Assembly: GCA_035079385.1 (NCBI GenBank)
Contig: JAVHKY010000029.1
Location: forward strand, 13,206,001 to 13,270,000
Direction of reading: 5' to 3'
DNA: 64,000 nt
From: Aspidiotus rigidus
Lineage: Eukaryota > Arthropoda > Insecta > Hemiptera > Diaspididae
Numbering within the stretch: position 1 is the first letter of the stretch; each line of letters starts with the position of its first letter. The position numbers were made by a program, and so were the translations under genes. The notes below the pieces were generated by a model. The model saw only the letters and a list, made by a program, of their open reading frames with translations, was not told the origin of the DNA and searched no databases. Positions 11,350-22,700 of this stretch are shown here, piece after piece.

Positions 11350-12455
11350 CTGTATATTAGGATGAGTGGTTCAATTCTTTATCACTTCCGATTTCTGGCA
11401 TCTCTTAAAGCTATCTCGAGCTGCTATTCCTCTCGTGCACTCATAAATTGCCTTCACGCTATCATATCACCATTTTCTATGCACACTCCACCCCAAAATT
11501 CTTCATCTGGGAATCCAGCTACAACGAGATCCCGAAAAACTAAAAAAATCGATGTCGAAACGAAAGAAGCAACCAATCACCCAATAGTCAACCCCTCATT
11601 CCTTCCCTCACGCTTCAACCATTCCAAACGTATTAACAAAATACCTCACTTTTCTAGCTAGAAAATTCGGTAAAAATATAAAGCACCCAAGCCCGGTTTA
11701 CTCGTTAGTCTAATCTCAAATCTCACTCAAAAAAGCCAGTCCAAATCGAAAATAATCTTTCCATCTCTTTTGACACCTCAAATCAACTATGAACCACTAT
11801 TAATTATGTACCCATACATGAAAAAATGACAAATAAATCAATTATTAATTAAGAGTGAAATCACCCAGGTAGTCTCGCATCAGCACACTTGATGAAGATT
11901 AAAAAATTGTACTTAATCATTCAAACTCAAGGTTTTCACTAAAATCAGTCGAATAACAAATTAAGAAAAATAAAACGTGAACCCACATTTTGGTCCTCAT
12001 CCCAACGAAATTCAAGGCAAGAGGAGGTCATTTTAGCTCGGCTGGGAATAGGCCACACTCGTCTTACTCATACTTATCTTCTCACTAATCTCGCTCCTCC
12101 ATCATGCCCTCACTGTCTCCAAGAAAATTTATCAGTTGATCATTTTTTCTCATGCCCCGTCCTGCAACCCACTCGAACCTCCCTAAATATATCTTCCAAT
12201 ATCAATGCAGCACTAAACAACAACTCCGAAACCATCGACTCAACCCTAACTTATTTACGCACCACTCAATTCTACAACTTCATATAATTCACCAACAAAT
12301 TCCGTTCGATCGCCACTCAATTCCACCAATACGTACCTAATTTAACCTAATTCAAGTAATGTTCTAAAATAAGATTGTAACGCCGAGCAAATAACCCTCG
12401 TGCAGTTTATAATGCTCGTAAAATAATAATAAAAAAAATAAAAAAAAAAAACTAT
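11350..12455 (+). mobile_element. LINE 3' end: RNase H and C-terminal domain, poly-A
   Basis: At about 11362-11660 the translation shows eroded RNase H sequence ending in KEATNHPIVNPSFLPS, homologous to the copy at 61.8 kb (KRETHNPSVNRSFLLS). At about 12031-12190 it reads LARLGIGHTRLTHTYLLTNL, then a Cys-rich PSCPHC...VDHFFSCP stretch, the terminal domain of RNase H-bearing I/Jockey-superfamily LINEs. The element ends in an A-rich tail at about 12423-12451. Exact clade not assigned. Confidence 0.85.
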
Positions 12456-13738
12456 CGAGTATGACTAATAATAATGAAAAATAGCTAGAAAAATGAACAA
12501 CTCGCCATTGCCACTATCCGTTCAAAAATAAATTTAACAAAACAAATAAAATTTGACAAAACAAAATTCAACGCTCTAGAGGCTGTGGGAAGCGAGATAC
12601 AAGTGTACTAAATTTGAACGAAAAGGTTTCATCAGAAATAAAATCCAATGAACCCTTGGTAAAGAACGAACGAAGAATGAACCTGTCGAATGATGAAAGG
12701 TTCTTCACAATACACGTACTGATAACGAAAGTGGTAAACGTATAGGAAAATCCGCTTCTCCTAACGTAAGCAGCTACTCGCAGCTATTCGTAAGAAGCTA
12801 CTCGTAATAGTGAAAAATTTTCAACAAAAGTAAAAATTTCTCGAGAACTACTCATCCGATCCTCAAAACAAATGCAGGTGCACATCTTCAAATATAATAC
12901 TACAATATGGCCGAGTTACAAAAAAATCCATCGGGTAGTTTCAGAGGAGTTCCGCGGACAAAAAAATCTTATATATAAGGAAACCTGAAATTTTTTTTTA
13001 TGCTAGTTGTGATCTAGGACCCCTGAAACGTCGAGAAAGTTCATTACCCACTCCCCCTGTTGACCTTGCTACGGGTGTAATACCTCACTTTTCTAGTTAG
13101 AAAAGTCGGTAAAAAGAAAAAGATATGGTTTCTTCAAGGTCGTCAAAAATATACTCGTGTAGAGCGACTTGCTAATGCCGCTGATAAGATACATTGTGTT
13201 TGCCTCGGGGAAATCTACGTTTTATTTATAGTTGAATCATTCAAGATTTCTTTTGTAGTTGTTTGTGTATACGCAAAGGGATTCAAAGTTAGATGGATGT
13301 GTTTACTTAACAATTAATTGTGGGTCTATCGAACAAACTATAAATTGTACTCGTCTCTCTTGTCCTACTCATTTTTCAAAGGGATCGATCGCATTTGAAC
13401 GAAAATTGTGCTGAAACGTTCTACAATAACAAGTAAACCCTTAAGCTTTTCAAATTAAACGCGTAAGATTACTGAGTGAGCGCGTTTATTCGTAAAAATT
13501 GGAAATCTGTGTTCGTAGTACAAAGACCGCTGCTACGTTAAGTTTTGGTACCCTCTGTAAATGTTGAGATGCTCTATCCCAGTATCAGATATCGCAGAGT
13601 CACACTCAATGTATTCTTATGGAGGAAAAACAATTACGGATTCACTCGAAGTTAGACAAATGTGAAAGAAAATTTTATACGGAACAAATTGCTATCTTCT
13701 CATTTTTTTGAAAAATTGAATATTTAAATGAATTTGAT
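12456..13738. other. No gene seen; diverged dispersed repeat
   Basis: Contains a second diverged copy (about 12978-13115) of the segment at 11163, followed by ATACCTCACTTTTCTAG(T/C)TAGAAAA(G/T)TCGGTAAAAA, which also occurs at about 11640-11678 within the LINE 3' region. Confidence 0.45.
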
Positions 13739-13999
13739 ATGGATATAAGAGCCTGTGCTGAAGTGCTGCAGATCGACGGCAGCGATTTTGAACAAATAGT
13801 GCAGGCAAATTACAATATTGGGGGAAAAAAACATATTGCAAGAGCAAAGGTTTCTTCGCTGAAAATGGTTCAGGATGTGGTCCTGAACAACATACTGAAA
13901 ATCTCGCGTTTTCCCACGGGAGCTTCTTTTTTTATTGGCGTTCGAACCCCCAAAAAATTAGTTTTTCGTCTATATCGTGCGAAATTGAAATTTTATTGA
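13739..13999 (+). CDS. Unrecognised 86-codon open frame
   Basis: An ATG-initiated frame with no recognisable family. Its composition (mixed acidic and hydrophobic in the first 60 residues, basic at the end) is more protein-like than most chance frames here. No intron signals, promoter or homologous neighbour were noticed. It ends just before a minus-strand PLE fragment and may be transposon-derived or accidental. Confidence 0.2.
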   Translation: MDIRACAEVLQIDGSDFEQIVQANYNIGGKKHIARAKVSSLKMVQDVVLNNILKISRFPTGASFFIGVRTPKKLVFRLYRAKLKFY

Positions 14000-14054
14000 A
14001 AAATGTTTCAAACAAAAGTTGTTCCTCTTTAATTTCCTACCAAATAACATATTC

Positions 14055-14670
14055 AATGTTCAGCCTAGGTCAATTAGTGCCCCTATACCATAACACTGTG
14101 ATCCTACGAGTATTGACTGTAGCAATGCTGTGTTCTTATCAGCTTTGATATGCTGCGTCGTGATTGATTGAATTTTTTGACCTGAATGCTATGCTTCTAT
14201 TGGCTACCTGGTTTGCTGGTATCTTATTGGTCGGTTCTGTTCTTTTTCTCTCGTCGAACCCGCTGGCAAACGAGTGGTGGCTTCTTTCCTCGTTACATTT
14301 GTAATCTTCGTCTGTTTCCCGAATTTTCTTCTCTTTATACGATTCTCTACGTTTATGACTTAAAATATTTCGTCTCCATTATGCTGTTCGTCGTTACAGT
14401 CTTTACCAAACTACAGCGACTTCTCCCTCGATGTTTCGCGCTCCTTTCTTCTCCCCACAACTGAGCTTGTACATTCCGCTCCCTTTTTCTTCCATTGAGT
14501 CATTGCTGATTCTCTTCACCATGGATGGGTGATTATGGACACCCTGATTCACATTATAGCCATTGAACGCCTTTATCACCTTGTTTGTGTACTTTCCTAT
14601 GTATGGTATCTCACCGTGGCATCATGGGTTCCCTTCTTTGCCTCCATTTTTGACATGTTTCATGTCTTTA
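14055..14670 (-). pseudogene. Penelope-like element fragment, same family as the 1.2-3.8 kb copy
   Basis: The reverse complement matches the 3' half and tail of the first PLE. Around 14500-14620 it aligns with that element's 2960-3070 (GGAAAGTACACAAACAAGGTG...GAATGTG), and around 14190-14250 with its 3' end (GAACC...CCAATAGAA). Only the region between the RT and the tail is left, broken by frameshifts; the RT core is absent. Confidence 0.8.
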
Positions 14671-14679
14671 CTCTGCCCT

Positions 14680-15060
14680 GACCCCTAATTTGAAATTTTG
14701 CGAGTGGCCCCCCTTCACCCTAGCGTGCGCGTGCAAATCTCTCCCCCTTGGGTGATTCAGAAATTTGCGAGTTCACCCAGCCTAGTTTGCACTAGATCAG
14801 TGTACTGAAGTCATACTAGATTTATACTAGGTCTACGCTCCTCTGTACTAAGCCTAAACAAGTCTAGGCATCTGCTAGGCTACATCCCAGCTAGTATAAA
14901 CCTGGTTCATAGTAGGTCTAGGCTCCTTTATACAAGGCCTAATACTGCCATAACCCCTAATTTGAAATTTTGCGAGTTCATCACGCGAGTTCACACCGGC
15001 CAGTTTATATACTAGCTTTATACTACCTTTATACTAGGATTTTACTAGTCTTAAATTAGA
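14680..15060. repeat. Direct repeat and CTAG-rich segment
   Basis: ACCCCTAATTTGAAATTTTG followed by CGAGT occurs at about 14681-14705 and again at about 14953-14977, so the unit is about 270 bp. Between them lie many (T/A)CTAG and CCTAG steps. No coding potential. Confidence 0.6.
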
Positions 15061-15142
15061 CTTATAATAGACGAAGAAGTCTCTCCCCCCTTCACCCTCG
15101 TTACACACCAGCCAACAGCCAGTTTATACAGGGTGGGGCAGA

Positions 15143-15263
15143 AAGATGTTATCAGTCAAATGGAAGTTTGCACTAAATCTGTTGTAGCGCGAAAACGCAA
15201 AACGTTAGACGTATACCTAGTTTAAGCGAACGAATTTCGTATCTTAATTTTATCTTTAATTTG
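15143..15263. repeat. Dispersed repeat, left part (split by the Copia element)
   Basis: This stretch (GCAGAAAGATGTTA...AATTTTATCTTTAATTTG) is homologous to 35170-35281. Its continuation lies beyond the Copia element at 20352-20440, homologous to 36707-36790 (TATGGACCAAA...GAGCC-like). It is therefore one copy of a repeat family interrupted by the LTR element. Confidence 0.8.
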
Positions 15264-15426
15264 TGTTGGCAATATCATTTAAGATAACCATGGAAATTAT
15301 AATATAAGAGTAATGACGATGTTAATTTGAGAAGAGAGTAATATACAAGACGTACGACAGAGACTACGTGTTCTTATTTAATACTTGAAGACTCCGTGGA
15401 TCTACCTCAAGAACCATCTTTGTCCA
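15264..15426 (+). repeat. 5' LTR of the Copia element
   Basis: 163 bp, TGTTGG...GTCCA, identical by eye to the 3' LTR. Confidence 0.9.
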
Positions 15427-15428
15427 TA

Positions 15429-15437
15429 TGGTAGCAG
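15429..15437 (+). promoter_or_regulatory. Primer-binding site, initiator tRNA-Met type
   Basis: TGGTAGCAG lies two bases after the LTR end. It is complementary to the 3' end of insect initiator tRNA-Met (CUGCUACCA), a common primer for insect LTR elements. The match is nine bases and then diverges. Confidence 0.65.
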
Positions 15438-16407
15438 CACGACTACTTCTGCTAGTATCCAGCAAAGCCAATAAGGATTTACGGCAAATTAATCGGGTGA
15501 AGTACACGTACGTACATTGACGGCTTCTTTGAGAGCCCAAGAAGAGGCCAAAAAGACAAATCATCAGGGTGTCATTATGACATATTAAGTAATGTAGACG
15601 AAATCTACAAGAATTTGGTGAGTAATATCAGCCTAGATAATATATGCGCGCAGTTGGATGTAGCTCGAGTATACTCGCAATAATGCTAGCAACCCCCCAC
15701 AAATATGGCAAAAACAAAACGTCATAATGTTTGAAACGTTTGAAACTTGCGATGTTTGAAACTTAAAATATGCGATGAATATGAGCTTTAAATTGCCATG
15801 CAATTAAGAAGACGGAAACTAAAATTTCTAATTAACAGATGGCTATGAAACATAAGGCACATCTAATTAATAGAGATTTTTTTTCTTCATACCCGCTAAA
15901 TTGAAGAAAAGAGATAACGACGGATTGAATCCTGACGAGAGATTTTACGAAGATTTTTTTCTTGAGGAAATTCGATAATGAATAATACTGTAAGTAACAG
16001 CTAACTACTTGAAACGAGAGATACAAGTAGATTCATTTTTGTAGAATGGCCAAAAAGTGATTCGCAAAGGTGAAAGTTGCTTTGAGCGTTCCAAAACAAT
16101 GGAAACCTTAGGCGTAAATATGTGCGTTTGAGGTTACTTGCGTTCGGTGACCAAGGAGGCAGATAATATAATCACTAATAATTTCTAAACGAGTGAGCCT
16201 CGCTTGAATATTGAGAAGTAACGATGAAATATTACAAATTAAGAGGGCAGTGACAAGTAGACGAGTAGAGAAACTTGCGTTCGGTGTATCTCTCGTTTAT
16301 TTGGGAAGAATTACAGATCATTGCAACACTTGCGTTCGGTATGCAATTGAGATGTATTTCATACTGTCTTTCTATTTTAAAAGGTGCAATCAATCGATAA
16401 CGAAAAT

Positions 16408-17852
16408 ATGGAAAATGAAAACGCTGAAAATGGTGAAAATGGTGACGTACCCCAAAATGTCCGAGTAAATGACAAAGGATAACTTCTGCAACGAGTGATG
16501 TATTTCAATGAGAATTTATATGAGCGAAAATGAATAAAAAGAGATGAACACGACGGGCAAGATGTGATCTACAAGTGAAGTGTCCGTTACTTATTTAACG
16601 TTATTTCATACTATTTTAGGATCCTAGTACTGCGAGTGCGAGAACGAGTGCTTCTGCGAAGCGGGGACGTCAAATTTCTCGAAAACGAAAGGCACCACAA
16701 CCGACACGAGGACTAACCCCAAGCCAGTTGAAAAGAATTATTAACGAGGTGACAAACGAAGTCACAAGGAACCTGATGGAGGCGGTAGCATTGACTGCAA
16801 CACCTGCAGCAAATTTCGAAGAAACAAATACGACTACGCCAGCAGTAAGTCCGGAAGTTATTCCGTGTACTTCAGCGGTAGCGGCTACCTCTTTGGAAAA
16901 CATACGAGTAAACAATGACTCGAATGCTGGGGTTAGTAATACGGTTGTTGTACGGTCTCATGATGAGTGTGAAGGACCAGGTTTCATCAATAATCCTTAC
17001 CCGAATTACGTCTATACGAAAAGTTATTTGAAAGTCGATTATAAACTGACGCGAAAAAGTCGATTCGATCTACTTCGGGAGGACTTGAACCAAAACAACT
17101 TGTTAGATGTAGTAGACGAAAAAGTGAAACTGAGTCAAACTTTCAGTGATGAGGAAATGGAAAACAGGAAAAGAGCGGCTCGATTTTTGATAATTACTAA
17201 GATAGACACACATTACCACACAAACGTCATAGGTATTAAAGAGCCAAAAGAAATCTTAGAAAAATTAATGAACCAGAAACAGGCGGAGCAAAATATAGGT
17301 TCGGCGACCCTAAGAAAAACGATTCATAATCTCGAATATAACTTAAAGAAACCAGTACACGAATTCGATCTAATGTTTGATGACCTAATCCGTCGTCACT
17401 CACTAACTAGCCAAGCCATGACAGATGAAGAGAAAAGCGACTGTTACCTAAATGCTATGAAAGGTGTGTTTCCCAAACTTGAAACAATTGTAATGTCTCG
17501 AGGGAAAGTAAATTTGGATGAAATGAAAAATTTGACAGCAGCAATGGAGGCAAGTTTGAAGGAAAAAACAAATACAATGGAAAAATGGGAACCATATACG
17601 ACGACTTTCTACTCTCGTTATCGAAAAAGAACACGAGGAGGATACTCAAACGTAGCTCATAGGACAGGGTATTTTAAACCTTCAACTGGTTGTTTTTCAT
17701 GTGGAGAGTATGGACACGGGGCTAGTGAATGTGTCTACAAACTAAAATGCTACGAGTGTCAGCAACATGCTGGACATGTCGCTGCAGATTGCCCACACCG
17801 AAACAATACTGTAAACAATGAGAGGAAACAAAACGTTGAGACGAGAGGTTAA
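16408..17852 (+). CDS. Copia-type Gag, with a short intron
   Basis: The proposed start is the ATG at 16408. Exon 1 (16408-16464, 19 codons, MENENAENG...) ends at a GTAAAT donor. Exon 2 begins at 16620 after TATTTTAG and is open to TAA at 17850-17852, with both exons in phase 0. A downstream start is possible if splicing does not occur. The protein has a basic N-terminus, a UBN2/retrotransposon gag-type helical core (about residues 100-300, with NLEYNLKKPVHEFDLMFDDL), and two CCHC zinc knuckles near the end (CFSCGEYGHGASEC, CYECQQHAGHVAADC). It would form the RNA-packaging particle. Confidence 0.8.
16465..16619 (+). other. Probable intron in gag
   Basis: 155 bp with stops in all useful frames, GTAAAT donor and TTTTAG acceptor. 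Joining keeps the Gag frame and gives a continuous charged N-terminus. Inferred from sequence only. Confidence 0.55.
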
Positions 17853-18384
17853 TCATTTATGAGAGGACGACAGGGGCATCGTCGAACTTCAAATCGTTTT
17901 ATGGGGCGTGTACAAACAGGTAGAGTCAGACGAGCAGGACGAGGAAACCAAACTAGACCGTCCATGAGATATCAAAGAAAAACTGGAGTGTGCGAAGCTA
18001 ACGCACATACTGCTATGGTAAGTTCGCATTTGAAACATAAACAATCGAGTAAAACTAAAATGACGGCTTCCTTAACGAAGTTAAACGAGGAACGCAGGGA
18101 ACCTGTTTTATGATTCGAATGAGATTTGGTATTGAAAATTCAAGGAAGCCTAGACCTAGATAAAGATAGTATAAAGAAAGCCTAGACCTACTATAAGCCT
18201 ATCATAATATAGTTTGAGAATCTAAATTTTTCTCGCTCGAGAGACGAAATTTTTCTAAGTCCCTCTCCTATCATGGCTCGAGAGTCGAAATTTTAACAGG
18301 GAACCTGTTTTATGGGGGGCTATTTGAGAAATCTGCCGTCCGCCGTCCGCCGTGCGCCGTCCAGCGAAAAACTTAGAAGAATTG

Positions 18385-19345
18385 CGACCCTCGAGCCATA
18401 TATAATAGGAGAGGGACTTAGAAAAATTTCGACTCTCGAACTATATATGATAGGAGGGGGACTTGGAAAAAATTTCGACTCTCGAACTATATATGATAGG
18501 AGGGGGACTTAGAAAAAATTTCGACTCTCGAACTATATATGATAGGAGGGGGACTTAGAAAAAATTTCGACTCTCGAGCTATATATGATAGGAGGGGGAC
18601 TTGAAAAAATTTCGACTCTCGAGCCATATGTGATAGGAGGGGGACTTAGAAAAATTTCGACTCTCGAGCTATATATGATAGGAGGGGGACTTGGAAAAAA
18701 TTTCGACTCTCGAGCTATAGGTGATAGGAGGGGAACTTAGAAAAATTTCGACTCTCGAGCCATATATGATAGGAGAGGGACTTGGAAAAATTTCGACTCT
18801 CGAGCTATATATGATAGGAGGGGGACTTAGAAAAATTTCGACTCTCGAGCTATATATGATAGAAGAGGGACTTAGAAAAATTTCGACTCTCGAGCTATAG
18901 ATGATAGAAGGGGGACTTAGAAAAATTTCGATCCTCGAGCCATATATGATAGGAGAGGGACTTAGAAAAATTTTGACTCTCGAGCTATATATGATAGAAG
19001 GGGGACTTAGAAAAATGTCGACTCTCGAGCTATATGACAGGAGAGGGACTTCGAAAATTTTCGACTCTCGAGCTATATAATAGGAGAGAGACTTGGAAAA
19101 ATTTTCTATATATGATAGGAGGGGAGACTTGAAAAATTTCGACTCTCGAGCTATATATGATAGAAGGGGGACTTGGAAAAATTTCGACTCTCGAGCCATA
19201 TGTGATAGGAGGGGGACTTGAAAAAATTTCGACTCTCGAGCTATAGATGATAGAAGGGGGACTTGGAAAATTTTCGATCCTCGAGCCATATATGATAGGA
19301 GAGGGACTTAGAAAAATTTCGACTCTCGAGCTATATAATAGGAGA
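18385..19345. repeat. Tandem array, ~46 bp unit, about 20 copies
   Basis: The unit contains GGGGGACTTAGAAAAATTTC followed by GACTCTCGAGCTATATATGATAGGA. GGACTT recurs near 18414, 18459, 18505 and 18551 and so on (period 45-47). The arrays read open as runs of serine-rich peptide on the minus strand, which is an artefact of the repeat. Confidence 0.95.
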
Positions 19346-19369
19346 GAGACAGACCAACTAATCCAAATA

Positions 19370-19790
19370 TAGCTCGAGAGTCGAAATTTTTCCAAATCCC
19401 CCTCCCATCATGTATAGCTCAAGAGTGAAAATTTTAACAAGAAACCTGATTTATCCAACTATATTATATTGGTCTAAACCTTCTTTTCACTACCTTCCTC
19501 CAGATATAAGTTTCCTTGAATTTTCAATACCAAATCTCATTCCAATCATAAAACAGGTTCCCTGCGTTCCTCGTTTAACTTCGTTAAGGAAGCCGTAATT
19601 TTTTCTAAGTCCCCCTCCTACCATATATGGCTCGAGAGTCGAAATTTTTCTAAGTCCCCCTTCTATCATATATAGCTCGAGAGTCGAAATTTTTCCAAGT
19701 CCCCCTTCTATCATATATAGCTCGAGAGTCGAAATTTTTCTAAGTCCCTCTCCTATCATATATGGCTCGAGGGTCGAAATTTTTCCAAGT
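19370..19790. repeat. Inverted copies of the ~46 bp unit
   Basis: The same unit in reverse complement (TTTCTAAGTCCCCCTCCTA...GCTCGAGAGTCGAAA) occurs at about 19375-19430 and four times at about 19600-19790. It can pair with the main array. Confidence 0.85.
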
Positions 19791-20188
19791 TTTTCGCTGG
19801 ACGGCGCACGGCGGACGGCGCACGGCGGACGCCAGATTTCTCAAATAGCCCCCCATAAAACAGGTTCCCTGTTAATGGATAGCGCAGCAAACAAACATAT
19901 GGTCAATACAGACGAGGTATTCCATAAATTTAGGAAAACTTCTAACGAGTATATTATAGGAGCAAACGAGAGTGAGTCAGCAAACATACCTATTGAAGGA
20001 AGAGGAGATATAACTATACTATGTGAACCAAACAATGAAGTGAAAGTACTTGAAGATTCTCTGTATGTATCCAAGGTAAACGAAAATTTAATGTCATTGA
20101 CTAAATTTGTTGATGAAGGTTATGAGTTAGTGTTGGCAATATCATTTACAATGATGTGGATTCGGCTTGTAATTTTCGACGATTTATT

Positions 20189-20351
20189 TGTTGGCAATAT
20201 CATTTAAGATAACCATGGAAATTATAATATAAGAGTAATGACGATGTTAATTTGAGAAGAGAGTAATATACAAGACGTACGACAGAGACTACGTGTTCTT
20301 ATTTAATACTTGAAGACTCCGTGGATCTACCTCAAGAACCATCTTTGTCCA
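20189..20351 (+). repeat. 3' LTR of the Copia element
   Basis: 163 bp, identical by eye to the 5' LTR. An 18 bp partial duplicate of its start sits at about 20133-20150, marking the deletion that removed pol. Confidence 0.9.
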
Positions 20352-20940
20352 TAATTTGAGCCGGACCCGAAGTTTCTACGACTTTACTGAGCTCAGTTAT
20401 GGACCAAAATGTGCCGAAAATTCACCAAATCGTCAGGGTTCCCAAAATAGGGTTTGAAAATTAATTAATTTACAGTACTAAACTGAATTTCGAAAATTTT
20501 GATAATTAAATTATTGTTTCTTAAGTCAATTTGGACGGGGAAAACGAAAAAAATAGTAACAAAACCCTAAGAAGCACCAAAATGGCTTAATGGGCCCAAA
20601 AAGGGTCAAAATTTCCCCAAGGTGGAAAATCGTTCAAACTTTTGAATTAGAAATCAATTTTTTAAGTGGAATTTCGCGCTGAGTCAGAAAAAAATGTTAA
20701 AAAAATTCTTCGAAGCACCAAAATAGGTTAATGGGCCCAAAAAGGGTCCAAAATTTTGCCAAATTGGAAAATTGCTCAAATTTTCAAATTTTAATTCGAT
20801 TTTCAAGTGGAATTTCGGGCTGAGTTCGAAAAAAATGCTCACAGAGTTCTTCGAAGCACCACAAAAGGGGTTAATGGGCCCAAAAACGGCACATATTTGC
20901 GAAATTGTAAAGAAATGACTGAAGGTCGTTCCAAGATATG
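20352..20940. repeat. Dispersed repeat, right part, with ~140 bp tandem units
   Basis: This continues the repeat cut by the Copia element. GAAGCACCAAAAT-GG-TTAATGGGCCCAAAAA recurs near 20571, 20710 and 20852 (three units of about 140 bp). Confidence 0.75.
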
Positions 20941-22315
20941 GCAATCGTATATCTACCTTGAATGGACTTGCAAGAAGCGTTAGATTTCAACTAGACAGTC
21001 TTATGATCCTATACTTTTAGAAATGTAAACGAAAACGAGCGTTTCAATCGAAATGAGGTATTCCGTCAGTTCCAAAGTCGTTGCCTTATTTTCTCATTTT
21101 ATACTATTATAACAGGATTGATACAGATCCAGTGCGTATATCATACGTGTATCAAGTTTTGCTGCATGTAGTCAGAAGAATACAGCGAAGCCGAGGCTAT
21201 CCGCAGATATAAAAATATGAAGTCACGTGATACACTATAGTATATAGGTACCTAAAATTGAGGAAACGATTTAATCGTGTAATTTTAGGCTCACTAAACA
21301 GGCGGGCTACGTCGGTTAATTCGATTTATACGAGCAGAAAATAAACTCGCTCTCCTTTTAATACGATTATTATGGCGAGCGAAGCACTAAGCAGGCACTG
21401 CCGGGAAATGCTGGCTAGGTCTCGCGCGCGAATGTTGCCTCGCCGGATTACAAAAGAAGTTCGCTCAGTCGACGAAAACGCGGCAACGAAGGCCAAACAG
21501 GAAGGGTTTCATCTGGAAATCTTTAGGTCTCTCGAAAAGGAAAATACCCGAAAGAAGAAGTGGAGAAAGCAAATATAGTTTATACCCGAAGATCCGCTCT
21601 TCCGTCGGAATACGAGCGAACGTACTTCTATACACACTCTCATATATCGTTCGTGGTACTATACGGTATAAAATGATGGTTTCGCCTTTGAACGCGCCCA
21701 TTGTTTAAACAATACTATATCGTCCTACGTGGAGAGCTTCTATTTGCCGCTAGAAAATATTATATAGAAGACGAAGGAAGAAAAAGCGAGGGGAAAAAGA
21801 AAAAAGTATTACCGAAAAAGTCTACGGTATCTGTACGGAACACCACCGACAGCGACACAAGTAAATAATTTAAAGCGTTGTATCCAATATGGGTTGAACA
21901 TCTTATAGTTGATGTATACAAATACCTATCCGTGCGACATGAAAAATATTGAACACGTACGTACGTCGCAGTCTCTGAAAGGTTGCTTTTTGTTACGATC
22001 TAATACGTAATTGTTCTTTTTTGCTTCGTCTTTTACGTTCGATACACCTACTTTCAGCCGTATAGCGATAATTCTTTAATGGAATCAGCTATAGTCGGAT
22101 GAACCACGTTCAGTCATCCTTTTGCTCTATATGGAGTCGCATCTCGTAAGCTTCCCGTTCGTTCGTTCCACCCCTCTCCTCTCCATTTGCTATGCGCGAT
22201 AATCGGGTTCCTCCAAAAAATTTTTGAATTTATCGATCTCTATAATAGACGGTATCCATAAGTTTGGAATTTACAGCAGAGATATTGTAGTCCACGGGGT
22301 TCGTTCGGTCCTGTT
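20941..22315. other. Apparently unique sequence; 68-codon open frame
   Basis: No repeat seen. An ATG frame at 21372-21578 (plus) encodes a charged, Arg/Lys/Glu-rich 68-residue peptide. It has no known motif and no splice context, so it is reported only as a possibility. Confidence 0.25.
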
Positions 22316-22697
22316 GCTCATAAGATGGCTGCTTTACGTAGCCTAGTTCACAGACCGACTCGTATTCCTGTGAGTCAGTCGGCCTTCAAAAAAGAATTAC
22401 TCACAATAAAACACCTCGCTAGAGTGAATGGGGTCAATGTCGGCGTTGACGTGATGGTTCGGAGGAAAGTTACGAGGAGCTTTCATGATTCCACCGCCTC
22501 CCTCCCCCGAGACACGATCCGCGATCGTCGTTTGCGATGGATCAGTCTCCCTTTCTTGGGAAAGTTCTCCCTCCAATTGGGTCGGGCCTTCGCCCGTTAG
22601 GCTTCAGACCCGTATTTTACAACCCTACCACAGTCAAGAGGTTGTTTGTGAGGCTGAAGGACCCCATACCTGTTGATGAGAGGAGTGGTGTTTATAA
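22316..22697 (+). pseudogene. Older Penelope-like element, left part (RT end and linker)
   Basis: The translation shows HKMAALRSLVHR, SQSAFKKELLTIKHLA, RRKVTRSFHDSTASLPRD, RWISLPFLGKFS, then (other frame) FRPVFYN and PVDERSGVY. This is the region between the RT core and the endonuclease. It stops inside the GIY motif where the younger PLE inserted; the rest is at 25450-25802. Same family as the 5465-6149 fragment. Confidence 0.9.
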
Positions 22698-22700
22698 TAA

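Larger units (their letters stand above)
18063..19873. mobile_element. Fold-back element inserted in the Copia protease region
   Basis: The outer ends are ACGGCTTCCTTAACGAAG (left) and CAGGTTCCCTGTT (right), with AATG on both sides (18059-18062, 19874-19877). Inside lies an oppositely oriented relative, about 18298-19597, beginning AACAGGGAACCTGTTTTATG and ending GTTAAGGAAGCCGT, flanked by AATTTT. A 259 bp simple copy at 29429-29687 has the same two ends, which defines the basic unit. No coding capacity; a non-autonomous element of unknown class. Confidence 0.75.
17853..20207 (+). pseudogene. Copia protease/pre-integrase segment, interrupted and truncated
   Basis: Same frame as gag. After one TAA (17850-17852) the frame is open to about 18062, where a fold-back element enters. 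It resumes at about 19874 with MDSAANKHM, the Copia aspartic protease active site (family D-S/T-G/A-A), then LYVSKVNENLMSLTKF, the strand before the pre-integrase zinc domain. It dissolves at about 20130 into a partial LTR duplicate. All later pol domains are lost. Confidence 0.8.
15264..20351 (+). mobile_element. Copia-type LTR retrotransposon, pol mostly deleted
   Basis: Bounded by two identical 163 bp LTRs (15264-15426, 20189-20351) starting TGTTGG and ending CCA. It is flanked by TAATTTG on both sides (15257-15263, 20352-20358). Internally there is a primer-binding site, a spliced intact gag, an in-frame stop, then a Copia-type protease/GAG-pre-integrase segment. Integrase, reverse transcriptase and RNase H are absent: the frame runs from LYVSK...FVDEGYELV directly into LTR-like TGTTGGCAATATCATTTA (about 20133) and then the 3' LTR. 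A fold-back element (about 18063-19873) interrupts the protease region. Identical LTRs imply a recent insertion. Confidence 0.92.

Noticed and set aside
18385..19345. CRISPR-like appearance of regularly spaced repeats
   Set aside because: Units are contiguous with no unique spacers, and the window is eukaryotic.
18385..19395. Long minus-strand open frames (up to about 206 codons) of serine-rich repeats
   Set aside because: They follow directly from the ~46 bp tandem unit; changes in unit length shift the frame, and there is no start context or domain.
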